Shown here piece by piece: positions 42,771-50,824 of a DNA stretch of 64,000 bases. A program made the position numbers and the translations under genes. The notes under the pieces are model-generated. The model did no database searches. It was given only the letters and a program-made list of their open reading frames with translations, and was not told where the DNA came from. Origin of the DNA: Quatrionicoccus australiensis (GTDB lineage Bacteria > Pseudomonadota > Gammaproteobacteria > Burkholderiales > Rhodocyclaceae); the NCBI RefSeq assembly GCF_020510425.1, contig NZ_JAHBAH010000001.1:2027001-2091000 (forward strand). The letters are read 5' to 3'. Within the stretch, counting starts at the first letter, position 1; every line of letters starts with the position of its first letter.

Positions 42771-43486
42771 AACGCGCCCTCGTCACCGGCGGCAGCGGCG
42801 GCATCGGCGCCGCCATCTGCAAGCGCCTCGCCGCCGACGGTCACCACGTCATCGTCCACGCCAACCGCAGTCTCGGCAAGGCCGATGCCGTCGTCGCCGA
42901 AATCGTCGCCGCCGGCGGCAGTGGCGAAGCGGTCAGCTTCGACGTCACCGACCGCGCAGCGACCGCCGAGGCACTCGCTGCGCTGCTCGAAGCCGGGCCC
43001 ATCCAGATCCTGGTCAATAACGCCGGCATCCACAGCGATGCAGTCTTTCCCGGCATGTCGGGCGAACAGTGGGATTCAGTGGTCGACGTCTCGCTGAACG
43101 GCTTTTTCAACGTGACGCAGCCGCTGACCATGCCGATGCTCCGCACGCGCTGGGGCCGCATCGTCAATATTTCGTCGATTGCCGGCATCACCGGCAACCG
43201 CGGCCAGGTCAATTACTCCGCCGCCAAGGCCGCGCTGCACGCCGCCGGCAAATCGCTGGCGCTGGAACTGGCCAGCCGCAACATCACGGTCAACGCCGTG
43301 GCGCCGGGCATTATCGCGACCGACATGATCGAAGGTGCCTTCGACGCCGACGCGATCAAGAAACTGGTGCCCATGCAGCGTGCCGGCCAGCCGGAAGAAG
43401 TCGCCGATCTCGTCGCCTTCCTCGCCTCCGACCGTGCCGCCTATATCTCCGGTCAGGTCATCTCGATCAACGGCGCGATGATCTGA
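42767..43486 (+). CDS. fabG: 3-oxoacyl-ACP reductase, FabG family (ApeQ-like)
   Basis: A 239-residue short-chain dehydrogenase. The NADPH motif 'VTGGSGGIG' is at residues 6-14, 'NNAG' follows, and the catalytic residues are N111, S137, Y150 and K154. It reduces the 3-keto group formed in each condensation round before dehydration. It is the last gene of the rightward arm. Its stop codon forms the palindrome TGAAGCTTCA with the stop of the convergent LysR gene. Confidence 0.9.
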   Translation: MKRALVTGGSGGIGAAICKRLAADGHHVIVHANRSLGKADAVVAEIVAAGGSGEAVSFDVTDRAATAEALAALLEAGPIQILVNNAGIHSDAVFPGMSGEQWDSVVDVSLNGFFNVTQPLTMPMLRTRWGRIVNISSIAGITGNRGQVNYSAAKAALHAAGKSLALELASRNITVNAVAPGIIATDMIEGAFDADAIKKLVPMQRAGQPEEVADLVAFLASDRAAYISGQVISINGAMI

Positions 43487-43490
43487 AGCT

Positions 43491-44414
43491 TCAGACCGGC
43501 CGCTCCCAGGGCGGCGCCGGGCTGAGCAACAATTCCAGTTCGTCGAGGAAGACGCGCACGCGCGGCAGACGGACCCGGCTCGGCGTGTAGCAGGCGTAAA
43601 GATGCTGGCCGAAGCCGTTGCGCGGTTCGTAGTCGCCGAGCACGACCTGCAGGCTGCCGCGCGCCAGCTCGGGCGCACACAGGTAGGTCGGCAGGATGCC
43701 GATGCCGTGTCCGTCGAGCACGGCCTGCTGGATGCAGTCGATATTGTTGATCTGGAAACTGCCGCTGACCCGGACCGTGCTTTCCTCGCCCTGGCGATCG
43801 GTCAGGATCCACTCACTCGGCCCGCCGCCGTTCAGCGAATAATCGAAGCAGGGGTGCTCGACCAGATCGGCCGGCAGACGCGGTTCGCCATGTCCGGCCA
43901 GATAGGCCGGCGCGGCGCAGAGCACCCGCTGCAGGAAGACCAGCTTGCGCGCCACGGCATCCTCGGGCGGCAGTTTGGTGATGCGCAGCGCGAGGTCGAT
44001 CTTGCCTTCGGCCAGGTCGACCAGCTGGTCGGTCAGCACCAGTTCGCATTGCAGGTGCGGATAGCGCGCCGCGATGCGCGGCAGCAACGGCGCCACGTAG
44101 ATCCGGCCGAAGGTGAGCGGGGCGCTGATGCGCAGCACGCCGCGCGGCACGTCGCCGAGATTGCGCACGGCCAGCTCGGTACTCTCGACCGCTTCCAGCG
44201 CCCGCAACGCGTGCTGGTAGAAGACTTCGCCGGACGGCGTCAGGCTCAGCCGGCGCGTCGTGCGTTCAAGCAGGCGCACGCCGAAGGCCTGCTCCAGTTC
44301 GCCGACCTGCTTGCTGACCTGCGCCCGCGTGCAATCCAGGCGCCGCGCCGCAGCCGCCATGCTGCCGGCCTCGACCACCTTCACGAAACTTGCCCAACTG
44401 TTCAACCAGTTCAT
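43491..44414 (-). CDS. LysR family transcriptional regulator
   Basis: A 307-residue LysR regulator. The N-terminal winged helix-turn-helix ('AAARRLDCTRAQVSKQVGELEQAFGVRLLERTTRRLSLT') is followed by a periplasmic-binding-like effector domain. It is divergent from the MFS transporter and thioesterase genes, with inverted repeats in the shared 120-base region, so it probably controls them and itself. Its effector is unknown; whether it acts on the pigment genes is open. Confidence 0.92.
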   Translation of the reverse strand: MNWLNSWASFVKVVEAGSMAAAARRLDCTRAQVSKQVGELEQAFGVRLLERTTRRLSLTPSGEVFYQHALRALEAVESTELAVRNLGDVPRGVLRISAPLTFGRIYVAPLLPRIAARYPHLQCELVLTDQLVDLAEGKIDLALRITKLPPEDAVARKLVFLQRVLCAAPAYLAGHGEPRLPADLVEHPCFDYSLNGGGPSEWILTDRQGEESTVRVSGSFQINNIDCIQQAVLDGHGIGILPTYLCAPELARGSLQVVLGDYEPRNGFGQHLYACYTPSRVRLPRVRVFLDELELLLSPAPPWERPV

Positions 44415-44416
44415 CT

Positions 44417-44454
44417 GTCAACGATCCATTGACGGACTGGCACAAAAATCCGTC
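44417..44454. promoter_or_regulatory. inverted repeats, likely LysR binding region
   Basis: Two perfect inverted repeats lie directly before the LysR start: GTCAA-N7-TTGAC (44417-44433) and GACGGA-N12-TCCGTC (44431-44454). The first has the T-N11-A form of LysR operators. A possible MFS promoter follows (TTGTCT, 16 bases, TAGTAT). Confidence 0.45.
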
Positions 44455-44496
44455 TATTTGTCTATGTTTTAGCCGACTATAGTATGCCATCTTCGT

Positions 44497-44521
44497 CAGC
44501 CTGCTTGCGGGCTGCTTTTTT
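44497..44521 (+). terminator. terminator-like hairpin in the MFS gene leader
   Basis: CAGCC / GGCTG stem with an eight-base loop followed by CTTTTTT, placed between the likely promoter and the ATG at 44535. It looks like an intrinsic terminator in the 5' leader, so it may act as an attenuator, or the promoter may lie downstream of it. Confidence 0.45.
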
Positions 44522-44534
44522 CGGAAAATTGTTC

Positions 44535-45746
44535 ATGTTTCGCACCCTCGCCAAGCCCGAAGTCTTGCTCACCACGCTCGCTGCAGCCGGCATCCTGATG
44601 ATCACCATGGGCGGCCGCCAGTCCTTCGGCCTGTTTATTGCCCCGCTCGATGCGTCGACCGGTCTGGGCATCGCCTCGATCAGCCTGGCACTTGCCGTCG
44701 GCCAGTTCACCTGGGGCGCCATCCAGCCCGTCGCCGGCGCCGTCGCCGACCGCTACGGCCCGCGTGCCGTGCTGATCGCCGGCATCCTGCTGATGGCGCT
44801 GGGCTGCGCGCTGACTCCCTTCATGGGCAGCGGCTTCGGCCTGATCGTGACGCTCGGCATTCTCGCCAACATGGGTTCCGGCGCCGGCAGCTTTTCCGTG
44901 CTGATCGGCGCCGCCGCGCAGCGCCTGCCGCTTGAGGCGCGCGGCACGGCATCCGGCGTGATCAATGCCGGCGGCTCCTTCGGCCAGTTCGTCTTTGCGC
45001 CGGTGCTGCAGAAGCTGATCCAGGGCATCGGCTGGATGAACACGATGTGGGCCCTGGCCCTGATCACGCTGAGTGCGCTGCCGCTGGTCGGCAAGCTGAC
45101 CGCCGGCGAAAAGGTGCATATCCAGCACGCGACGCCGGACGGCGGCCTGAAGAATGCCATCCGCGAAGCCTTCGCCGACCGCAGTTACTGGCTGCTGCAT
45201 GCCGGCTTCTTCACCTGCGGCTTCCACATCGCCTTCCTGGTCACCCACCTGCCGGGCGAAGTGAATCTGTGCGGCCTGCCGCCTTCGGTGGCCAGCTGGT
45301 CGCTGGCGATCATCGGCCTGGCCAACATCTTCGGCAGCCTGTATGCCGGTTCCTGCGTCGCCAAGTACCGCAGCAAGTACGTGCTGGCGGCGATGTACGG
45401 CTCGCGCGCCGTACTCGTCGCGCTTTACCTGATGGCGCCGCGCACCGAATGGACCTACTACCTGTTCGCCGCCGGCCTCGGCTTCACCTGGCTGGCTACC
45501 GTGCCGCCGACCGCGGCCATCGTCGGCAAGCTGTTCGGCATCCGCTATCTCGGCACCCTGTTCGGCCTGACCCTGTTGTCGCACCAGATCGGCGGCTTCC
45601 TCGGGGCTTACCTGGGCGGCCTGGCAATCACGCAATACGGTGATTACACCTGGATGTGGTACGCCGACATGGCGCTGGCGACGCTCGCAGCACTGGTCAA
45701 TCTGCCAATCCGCGAAGCCCCGGTCGTCCGCCCGGCGACCGCCTGA
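44535..45746 (+). CDS. MFS transporter
   Basis: A 403-residue major facilitator with 12 hydrophobic segments. 'GGRQSFGLFIAPLDAST', 'GAVADRYGPRAVLIAG' (loop 2-3 motif A-like) and 'NAGGSFGQFVFAPVLQ' place it near the bacterial monocarboxylate/oxalate-formate antiporter-like group. The substrate is unknown, perhaps an aromatic or small organic acid. The ATG at 44535 begins 'MFRTLAKPE'; an in-frame ATG at 44484 would place coding sequence across the terminator-like hairpin. It is divergent from LysR and followed by the thioesterase gene. Confidence 0.87.
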   Translation: MFRTLAKPEVLLTTLAAAGILMITMGGRQSFGLFIAPLDASTGLGIASISLALAVGQFTWGAIQPVAGAVADRYGPRAVLIAGILLMALGCALTPFMGSGFGLIVTLGILANMGSGAGSFSVLIGAAAQRLPLEARGTASGVINAGGSFGQFVFAPVLQKLIQGIGWMNTMWALALITLSALPLVGKLTAGEKVHIQHATPDGGLKNAIREAFADRSYWLLHAGFFTCGFHIAFLVTHLPGEVNLCGLPPSVASWSLAIIGLANIFGSLYAGSCVAKYRSKYVLAAMYGSRAVLVALYLMAPRTEWTYYLFAAGLGFTWLATVPPTAAIVGKLFGIRYLGTLFGLTLLSHQIGGFLGAYLGGLAITQYGDYTWMWYADMALATLAALVNLPIREAPVVRPATA

Positions 45747-45765
45747 TCATCCCGAAAGGAAAAGC

Positions 45766-46197
45766 ATGAGCCAGCTCCACCCCGAAGTGACGCCGGAAAT
45801 CCTCAACCGGCGCGGCGACGAATACCTGCCCGGCTATCTCGGTATTGAGGTCGTCAGCATTGAACAGGGCGTGCTGCATGCGCGCATGCCGGTAAAGAAA
45901 CTGCATGTCGCGCCCAACGAGTTTCTGCACGCGGCGAGTATCGTCGCACTCGCCGACACCAGTTGCGGCTACGGCACCATCGCCCACCTGCCGGCCGGCG
46001 CGCAGTCCTTCACCACCATCGAGCTGAAGAGCAACCACCTAGCGACGGTGCGCGAAGGCAGTATCGTCTGCGTCGCCACCGCGCAGCATCTGGGCAAGAC
46101 GACGCAGGTCTGGGATGCCGTGGTCAGCGATGCAGCCAGTGGCCGCAAACTGGCGCTGTTTCGCTGCACGCAGATGATTCTCTGGCCGAAAGGCTGA
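45766..46197 (+). CDS. PaaI-type hot-dog thioesterase
   Basis: A 143-residue hot-dog thioesterase. 'HVAPNEFLHAASIVALADTSCGYG' carries the typical active-site region, and 'TIELKSNHL' follows. Members hydrolyse aryl- or acyl-CoA thioesters. It has an AAGGA ribosome-binding site and lies 19 bases after the MFS gene, so the two are likely cotranscribed. It may clear aryl-CoA or release intermediates, but this is inference. Confidence 0.87.
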   Translation: MSQLHPEVTPEILNRRGDEYLPGYLGIEVVSIEQGVLHARMPVKKLHVAPNEFLHAASIVALADTSCGYGTIAHLPAGAQSFTTIELKSNHLATVREGSIVCVATAQHLGKTTQVWDAVVSDAASGRKLALFRCTQMILWPKG

Positions 46198-46206
46198 GCC
46201 AGCGGT

Positions 46207-47406
46207 TCACTTGGCGCGGAAGATGATTTCGCGCAGGCGCGCCAGCTTGGGCGCGACCAGCGGCACAGTGAGCATGGTGCTGGCCACCGCCATCAGCAGC
46301 AGGGCGGTAAACGCCTCGCTGGTGATGATTTTCTTGTCGAGCAGGATGTTCACGAAAATGATCATGATCAGGGCCTTGGTCTGCAGCAACCAGCCGATGA
46401 TCGAAGCCTCGCCCGGCTGCCACTTGAGGATTTTGCCAGCGATTTGAATGCCGAGCAGCTTGCCGGTCACCGAGGCAAAGAGCAGCAGGCCGGCGGCAAC
46501 GAAGACCGCTTCGCCGCCCATGCTCCAGTTGGTGCGCAGACCGGTCGACAGGAAAAAGACCGGCATAATCACCAGCAGCACATGGTGGCGAAGCAGGTCC
46601 ATTTTTTCCTGATCGAACCATTCGGCTTCCATGACCGCACCGGCCAGGAAGGCGCCGACCATGAAATGCAGCCCCGACCAGTCGGCCCCGAAGGCACAGA
46701 CGGCGAGCCAGATCAGCGCGACATACCAGCGGTCGCGCTCGGCCAGCCAGGTCATCAGCTTGCGGAAGGCGAAGCCGAGCACGATGAAGGCAAGCAGGAA
46801 GGCGAGCTGCTTGCCGACCCGTTCCCAGTCCATCAGGATCATCGCCAGCACCCCCCAGATCGCGATGTCGTCCACGCTGGCGTAGCGCAGGATGCGCTGG
46901 CCGATCGGCTGGCGCAGGATTTCCAGCTTTTCCATCAACAGGATCAGGATGGGCAGCGCGGTTACTGCGCAGGCCATGCCGACGCCGAGCACGAATTGCC
47001 AGGTCATCGCTTTTGGCCCCATCCAGCCATCGCTCAGCAGCAGGAAGAGCGCGGCGAGGCAGCCGAAGACGAGCGGCGTGCCGAGCGCCAACCCGGCCGT
47101 GATACCGCTCTCGCGACGATGTTCCCAGGCCTTGCGCAGGTCGAGTTCAATGCCGGCAATGCAGACGAAGAGCATCACCGCCCACCAGGCGATGCCGTTC
47201 AGCGACTGGATGACGGCCGGCGTGAATACGAAGGCGTAGTAATCGGGGAAGAAGCGGCCAAGCACGCCCGGCCCGAGCAGGATGCCGGTGATGATCTGGA
47301 CGACGACGAGCGGCGCGTAGTACTCGGTACGGCCAACCCGCCAGATCAGGTAAGGCACCGTGAAGATGATGCTCATCGCGATCAGGAAGACTTCGGTGGT
47401 ATTCAT
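46207..47406 (-). CDS. CPA2-type cation:proton antiporter
   Basis: A 399-residue membrane protein with about 12 helices. 'GILLGPGVLGRFFPDYY', 'SVDDIAIWGVLAMIL' (the ion-site aspartates) and 'HFMVGAFLAGAVM' match sodium/proton exchangers. It is the last gene of the leftward arm, 21 bases after the glycosyltransferase gene. A direct link to pigment synthesis is not established; it may balance ions across the envelope. Confidence 0.85.
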   Translation of the reverse strand: MNTTEVFLIAMSIIFTVPYLIWRVGRTEYYAPLVVVQIITGILLGPGVLGRFFPDYYAFVFTPAVIQSLNGIAWWAVMLFVCIAGIELDLRKAWEHRRESGITAGLALGTPLVFGCLAALFLLLSDGWMGPKAMTWQFVLGVGMACAVTALPILILLMEKLEILRQPIGQRILRYASVDDIAIWGVLAMILMDWERVGKQLAFLLAFIVLGFAFRKLMTWLAERDRWYVALIWLAVCAFGADWSGLHFMVGAFLAGAVMEAEWFDQEKMDLLRHHVLLVIMPVFFLSTGLRTNWSMGGEAVFVAAGLLLFASVTGKLLGIQIAGKILKWQPGEASIIGWLLQTKALIMIIFVNILLDKKIITSEAFTALLLMAVASTMLTVPLVAPKLARLREIIFRAK

Positions 47407-47427
47407 GGCGGTCGACCGGTGAAAAAG

Positions 47428-48186
47428 TCAGAAAATGCGGCGCACGATGAGCAGCGGCAGGCGGACGACAAAGCCGAGGAAGAGCCGGGTGTGCATCCAG
47501 GTCAGCAGCGTGTTGTCGCGCAGGTAGCGGAAATGCGAGACACCGCCTTCGTCGGCCCGGAAATAGCGCACCGGCGCATCGATGTTGAGCGGCTTGACGC
47601 CGGCCCAGCACAGGCGGACGACGGCTTCCGGATCGAAGTCGAAGCGGCGCATGAAACGGTTGCGGTGCATGATGCGCATCAGCGGCACAATCGGATAGAC
47701 GCGGAAACCGTACAGCGAATCGCCGATACCCATCCACAGCGTTTCCAGGTTGGCCCAGCCGTTCGAGACCTTGCGCCCGTTGACGCGCAGCGCCGGCGCA
47801 TCGGCGTCGAATACCGGCTTGCCGAGCACCATGTGGCCGGGCAGGCGCTGCGAGGCGGCCATGAAGGCGGGAATCAGATCGGCCGGGTGCTGGCCGTCGG
47901 AATCCATGGTCAGCGCGTGCGTGAAGCCGGCCGCGGCAGCCTGGCTGATGCCTTCGAGCACGGCGGCACCCTTGCCGCGGTTTTCCGGCAGCACGATGAC
48001 GCGCAGGCCGGGACATTCGCCGGCCAGCGCCTGCAATTGCTCGGCACTGCCGTCGGTACTGCCGTCGACCACGACCCAGACCGGCGACCACTGCGCCAGT
48101 GCGGCACGCACCGTGGCGAGGACCTTTGGACCGGGGTTGTAGCTGGGAATCAGGACGAGGTGGCTGGTGGAGGCTTCAGACGGCAT
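47428..48186 (-). CDS. family 2 glycosyltransferase (GT part of ApeJ-like function)
   Basis: A 252-residue GT2 glycosyltransferase with 'LIPSYNPG' at the N-terminus, 'VVVDGSTDGS', 'NRGKGAAVLEG', the DxD-type 'TMDSDGQHPAD', and one C-terminal hydrophobic segment. In many aryl polyene clusters a glycosyltransferase is fused with an acyltransferase. Here the acyltransferase is a separate gene overlapping it by 11 bases. It probably adds a sugar to the lipid-pigment precursor at the inner membrane. The upstream extension of the frame is a shadow. Confidence 0.87.
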   Translation of the reverse strand: MPSEASTSHLVLIPSYNPGPKVLATVRAALAQWSPVWVVVDGSTDGSAEQLQALAGECPGLRVIVLPENRGKGAAVLEGISQAAAAGFTHALTMDSDGQHPADLIPAFMAASQRLPGHMVLGKPVFDADAPALRVNGRKVSNGWANLETLWMGIGDSLYGFRVYPIVPLMRIMHRNRFMRRFDFDPEAVVRLCWAGVKPLNIDAPVRYFRADEGGVSHFRYLRDNTLLTWMHTRLFLGFVVRLPLLIVRRIF

Positions 48187-48964
48187 GGCGGATGGTCGAC
48201 GGGTTTTCAGGGGGCATTTCCAGCGTCTGCCGGAAATAGTTTTCGAGTTCGCCGCTAAAGGCAACGACATCAGCGACCGGAGCAAAACGCCGACCGAGGC
48301 GGATGCGACAGGCAAGCGGCAATACCGGACGACGGAATAGCGGCCAGGCCTTGCCGAGGTAAGGCGTCGAGAATTCGATGAGCAGGGTCTGCACCGGGAT
48401 GCCGGTACGGCTCGAAATCAGGCCGGTACTCGGCGTGCACGGATCGAGCGGGAAATTCGTGGTGCGCGTTCCTTCCGGAAAGATCACCAGGTGGGCCCCG
48501 CCCTGCAACTCCTCGCGCGCGCCGAGAATCATCTCGAGCGGTGCGTTGTTGCGGATGTAGCGGGCGAGACGGGCCGCGGCGCCGAACAGGATGTTGTCCA
48601 TCAGCGCCGCCTTCATGACGCAGACGGCATTGGGCAGACGCGAGACGACCATCACCGCATCGAGCAGGGAAGGGTGGTTGGCGGCCAGGATGAGCGGGCC
48701 CTGGTCACGCAGCGCATCCAGCTCGGTGAGGTCGAAGCGGCAGGTACACAGGCGTTCAAGCAGGTGCAGGTAGAAACGGAAACCGTGCGAAATCATCCGC
48801 CGCCCGAGCGGCTGGCCGAGCCGGCGCGGCAACAGGGGATAAAGCAGCATCGCGAACGGCAACCAGAGCAGGCAAAGCAGGGCCAGCGAAGCAAGGCCGA
48901 CCACCATGGCGACATACTCGTAGGCAATCCACAGCGGATTGCCCACCGGTCGCTGATCAGTCAT
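48176..48964 (-). CDS. PlsC-like lysophospholipid acyltransferase
   Basis: A 262-residue acyltransferase with an N-terminal membrane helix pair (residues 14-46). The catalytic HX4D motif is H97-D102 in 'NHPSLLDAV' and the second motif is 'FPEGTRT'. Relatives acylate glycerol-phosphate lipids. With the glycosyltransferase encoded next, it probably builds the lipid anchor or adds the polyene acyl chain. It overlaps the MipA/OmpV gene by eight bases. Confidence 0.88.
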   Translation of the reverse strand: MTDQRPVGNPLWIAYEYVAMVVGLASLALLCLLWLPFAMLLYPLLPRRLGQPLGRRMISHGFRFYLHLLERLCTCRFDLTELDALRDQGPLILAANHPSLLDAVMVVSRLPNAVCVMKAALMDNILFGAAARLARYIRNNAPLEMILGAREELQGGAHLVIFPEGTRTTNFPLDPCTPSTGLISSRTGIPVQTLLIEFSTPYLGKAWPLFRRPVLPLACRIRLGRRFAPVADVVAFSGELENYFRQTLEMPPENPSTIRHAV

Positions 48965-49799
48965 TGACCATCACACGCGTCGACGATTCACCAAGAATCC
49001 AGGTGATTGCGATGCCGCCGGCGACATAGTCCTTCTTGCGCATCAGCGGGCTGTCTTCAAAGGTCGCGCCGCTCATGTTGTCGTAACGCAGGAAACTGCC
49101 GATCCAGTATTTCGGGAAGCGCTTCGAGAAGGCAACCAGGTACTGCATGCCGGCATAACCTGCTTTCGCTTCATAGGCCGGGCGATCCGGCGTCGCGTAT
49201 TGCGTGTCGACCGAATAGTAGTAGGCATGCTGCCGCTTGTCGCCGAACAGCGGCCCGGCCAGCATGCCGAGATTCCAGCCCGGCATGCCGGGCAGGTCGG
49301 TGATGTCCATGTTCAGCTTGGGATGGAAAACCCAGCCGATATCCTTGGGCGAACCTTCGAGGGTGATCGCGGTGCGCAAGGGCAGCAGCAGCTTGACGAA
49401 GCGGGCACGGTTCTCGGAGCGCCACAGCGTGACATCGACTTGCGGCCCGATTTCGAAACTGCCCTTGAGATCGGACATGCCCTTGCGCGCCGTGATGTCC
49501 TCGCTGCTCGCCGGTGCCGACAAAGCCATGCTGACCGTCAGGTCGAGCCGGTCGGAATCGAAGAAGCTGCCGCGGATGCCCTGGCGGTCGGCCTTGAGAA
49601 AATCGCCGTGGTAGCTGAAGTGCGGCACCGGCATCAGGAAATTGTTGCTCTGGTCGGAACCGCGATAGGCCGGGAAGCTCAGGGCGGCGACGCCGGCACC
49701 GATTTCCCAGAGCGGCCGTTCCTCGGCTGCCTGTACGGCGCTGGTCGCAACAAGGAGGGTGGCCAGCGCCGCCCCGGTGGTTTTGACGATCGTGCGCAT
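48957..49799 (-). CDS. MipA/OmpV family outer-membrane protein
   Basis: A 280-residue predicted beta-barrel with a signal peptide (residues 1-24). 'LWEIGAGVAALSFPAYRGSDQS' is the family opening, and 'VAGGIAITWIL' lies near the C-terminus. MipA/OmpV proteins occur in the outer membrane with varied or unknown roles. Within this operon it may help insert or display the pigment at the outer membrane. Its start overlaps the chorismatase stop (TGATG). Confidence 0.87.
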   Translation of the reverse strand: MRTIVKTTGAALATLLVATSAVQAAEERPLWEIGAGVAALSFPAYRGSDQSNNFLMPVPHFSYHGDFLKADRQGIRGSFFDSDRLDLTVSMALSAPASSEDITARKGMSDLKGSFEIGPQVDVTLWRSENRARFVKLLLPLRTAITLEGSPKDIGWVFHPKLNMDITDLPGMPGWNLGMLAGPLFGDKRQHAYYYSVDTQYATPDRPAYEAKAGYAGMQYLVAFSKRFPKYWIGSFLRYDNMSGATFEDSPLMRKKDYVAGGIAITWILGESSTRVMVND

Positions 49800-50824
49800 C
49801 AGCAGCTCCCCAGCGTGTGCGAGGCCATCGCCTCGATTTCCAGCAACAGATCGTGCCGGCAGATGTCTGCCTGCACGTAAACAATTTCGGCAGTGCTGCC
49901 GACGATATCATCCAGCACTTCCCTGACCGCCAGGAAATCGGCCGCATGGCGGATATAAACGCGGTAGGACAACTCATCCAGCTTGAACGAAGACGAACGG
50001 CACAAGCGGTTGGCCTCGCCGAGCACCGCGGCGATGTTGGCCATCGATTCGCGGCACTGCCCGGACAGATCGCCCAAATGCACGGTCTGATGCCCGACGA
50101 TGCTGGCCGTCCCGGAAATGAACAGGACTTCCTGCGCCGGCGGATAGACCAGTGCGGCGCGCGAAAAGGTCGGGCTGCGCGGACCGTATTCGCTCGGGTA
50201 ATTGTAGGCGCTGACTTGGCGCGGATTCTCGACCGGCACGGCGGGCTCGCGCCCGGCCATGAAGGCGATCGACAAGGGCCCGCTGGCCAGGCCGATGGCG
50301 CAGGCAGCCGGCACGTTGCCGGTGGAACCACGGGCATATTCGAGAAAGGCGTCCTGGCGACCGATGTTGAACTGGCGATAACGCTCCAGCCCGTCGACCT
50401 CCTGGTTGATCCCGGCCAGATAGTTCCAGACCCGCCACAGATGCGGCAGACCTTCCGCTTCGAGGAGGCGGAAAATCCGCCGGTAGGCTTCCTGGCTGGC
50501 AGCCTGCAACGGTGAACCCGGCAAGACAGGCGAAAATGCCGCTTCGTCGAGGTCGATCACGCCGTAGAGCAGATTGCCGGCGCGGCGCCAGGCGATGCCT
50601 TCAAACTTGCCGGCCGTACAGGCTTCGTTGCAACGCCAGATTTCCTGCATGCCGGCACTGCCGGTGCCCAGCACCGGCGTCGCAATCGCCTGCACCGGCC
50701 AGACCGGCGGGCGCAGCGGCCGGGCAGCCCCCAGCCAGACGCCGCCCAGCACCTGATCCGCCTCGCCGCTGGCGGCAAAAGGCAGATCCTGGAGCGGTAG
50801 ACCGGTAAAAAGCTGCAGATTCAC
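49799..50824 (-). CDS. chorismatase, XanB2/FkbO/Hyg5 family (hydroxybenzoate synthase)
   Basis: A 341-residue protein of the chorismatase family, which cleaves chorismate to pyruvate and an aromatic or dihydroaromatic acid. Family hallmarks are 'WRVWNYLAGINQEVDGLERYRQFNIGRQDAF' (residues 130-160) and 'FISGTASIVGHQTVHLGD' (235-252) in the RidA-like second half. XanB2 in Xanthomonas makes 3- and 4-hydroxybenzoate for xanthomonadin and coenzyme Q. Here it can supply the aryl starter for the ligase encoded at 32130. Start is GTG 50824, overlapping the halogenase-like gene stop by one base. Confidence 0.92.
   Translation of the reverse strand: MNLQLFTGLPLQDLPFAASGEADQVLGGVWLGAARPLRPPVWPVQAIATPVLGTGSAGMQEIWRCNEACTAGKFEGIAWRRAGNLLYGVIDLDEAAFSPVLPGSPLQAASQEAYRRIFRLLEAEGLPHLWRVWNYLAGINQEVDGLERYRQFNIGRQDAFLEYARGSTGNVPAACAIGLASGPLSIAFMAGREPAVPVENPRQVSAYNYPSEYGPRSPTFSRAALVYPPAQEVLFISGTASIVGHQTVHLGDLSGQCRESMANIAAVLGEANRLCRSSSFKLDELSYRVYIRHAADFLAVREVLDDIVGSTAEIVYVQADICRHDLLLEIEAMASHTLGSC

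Noticed and set aside
46444..48258. Long rightward open frame of 604 codons
   Set aside because: It is histidine/aspartate/glutamine-rich antisense of the antiporter and glycosyltransferase genes, typical of a high-GC shadow.
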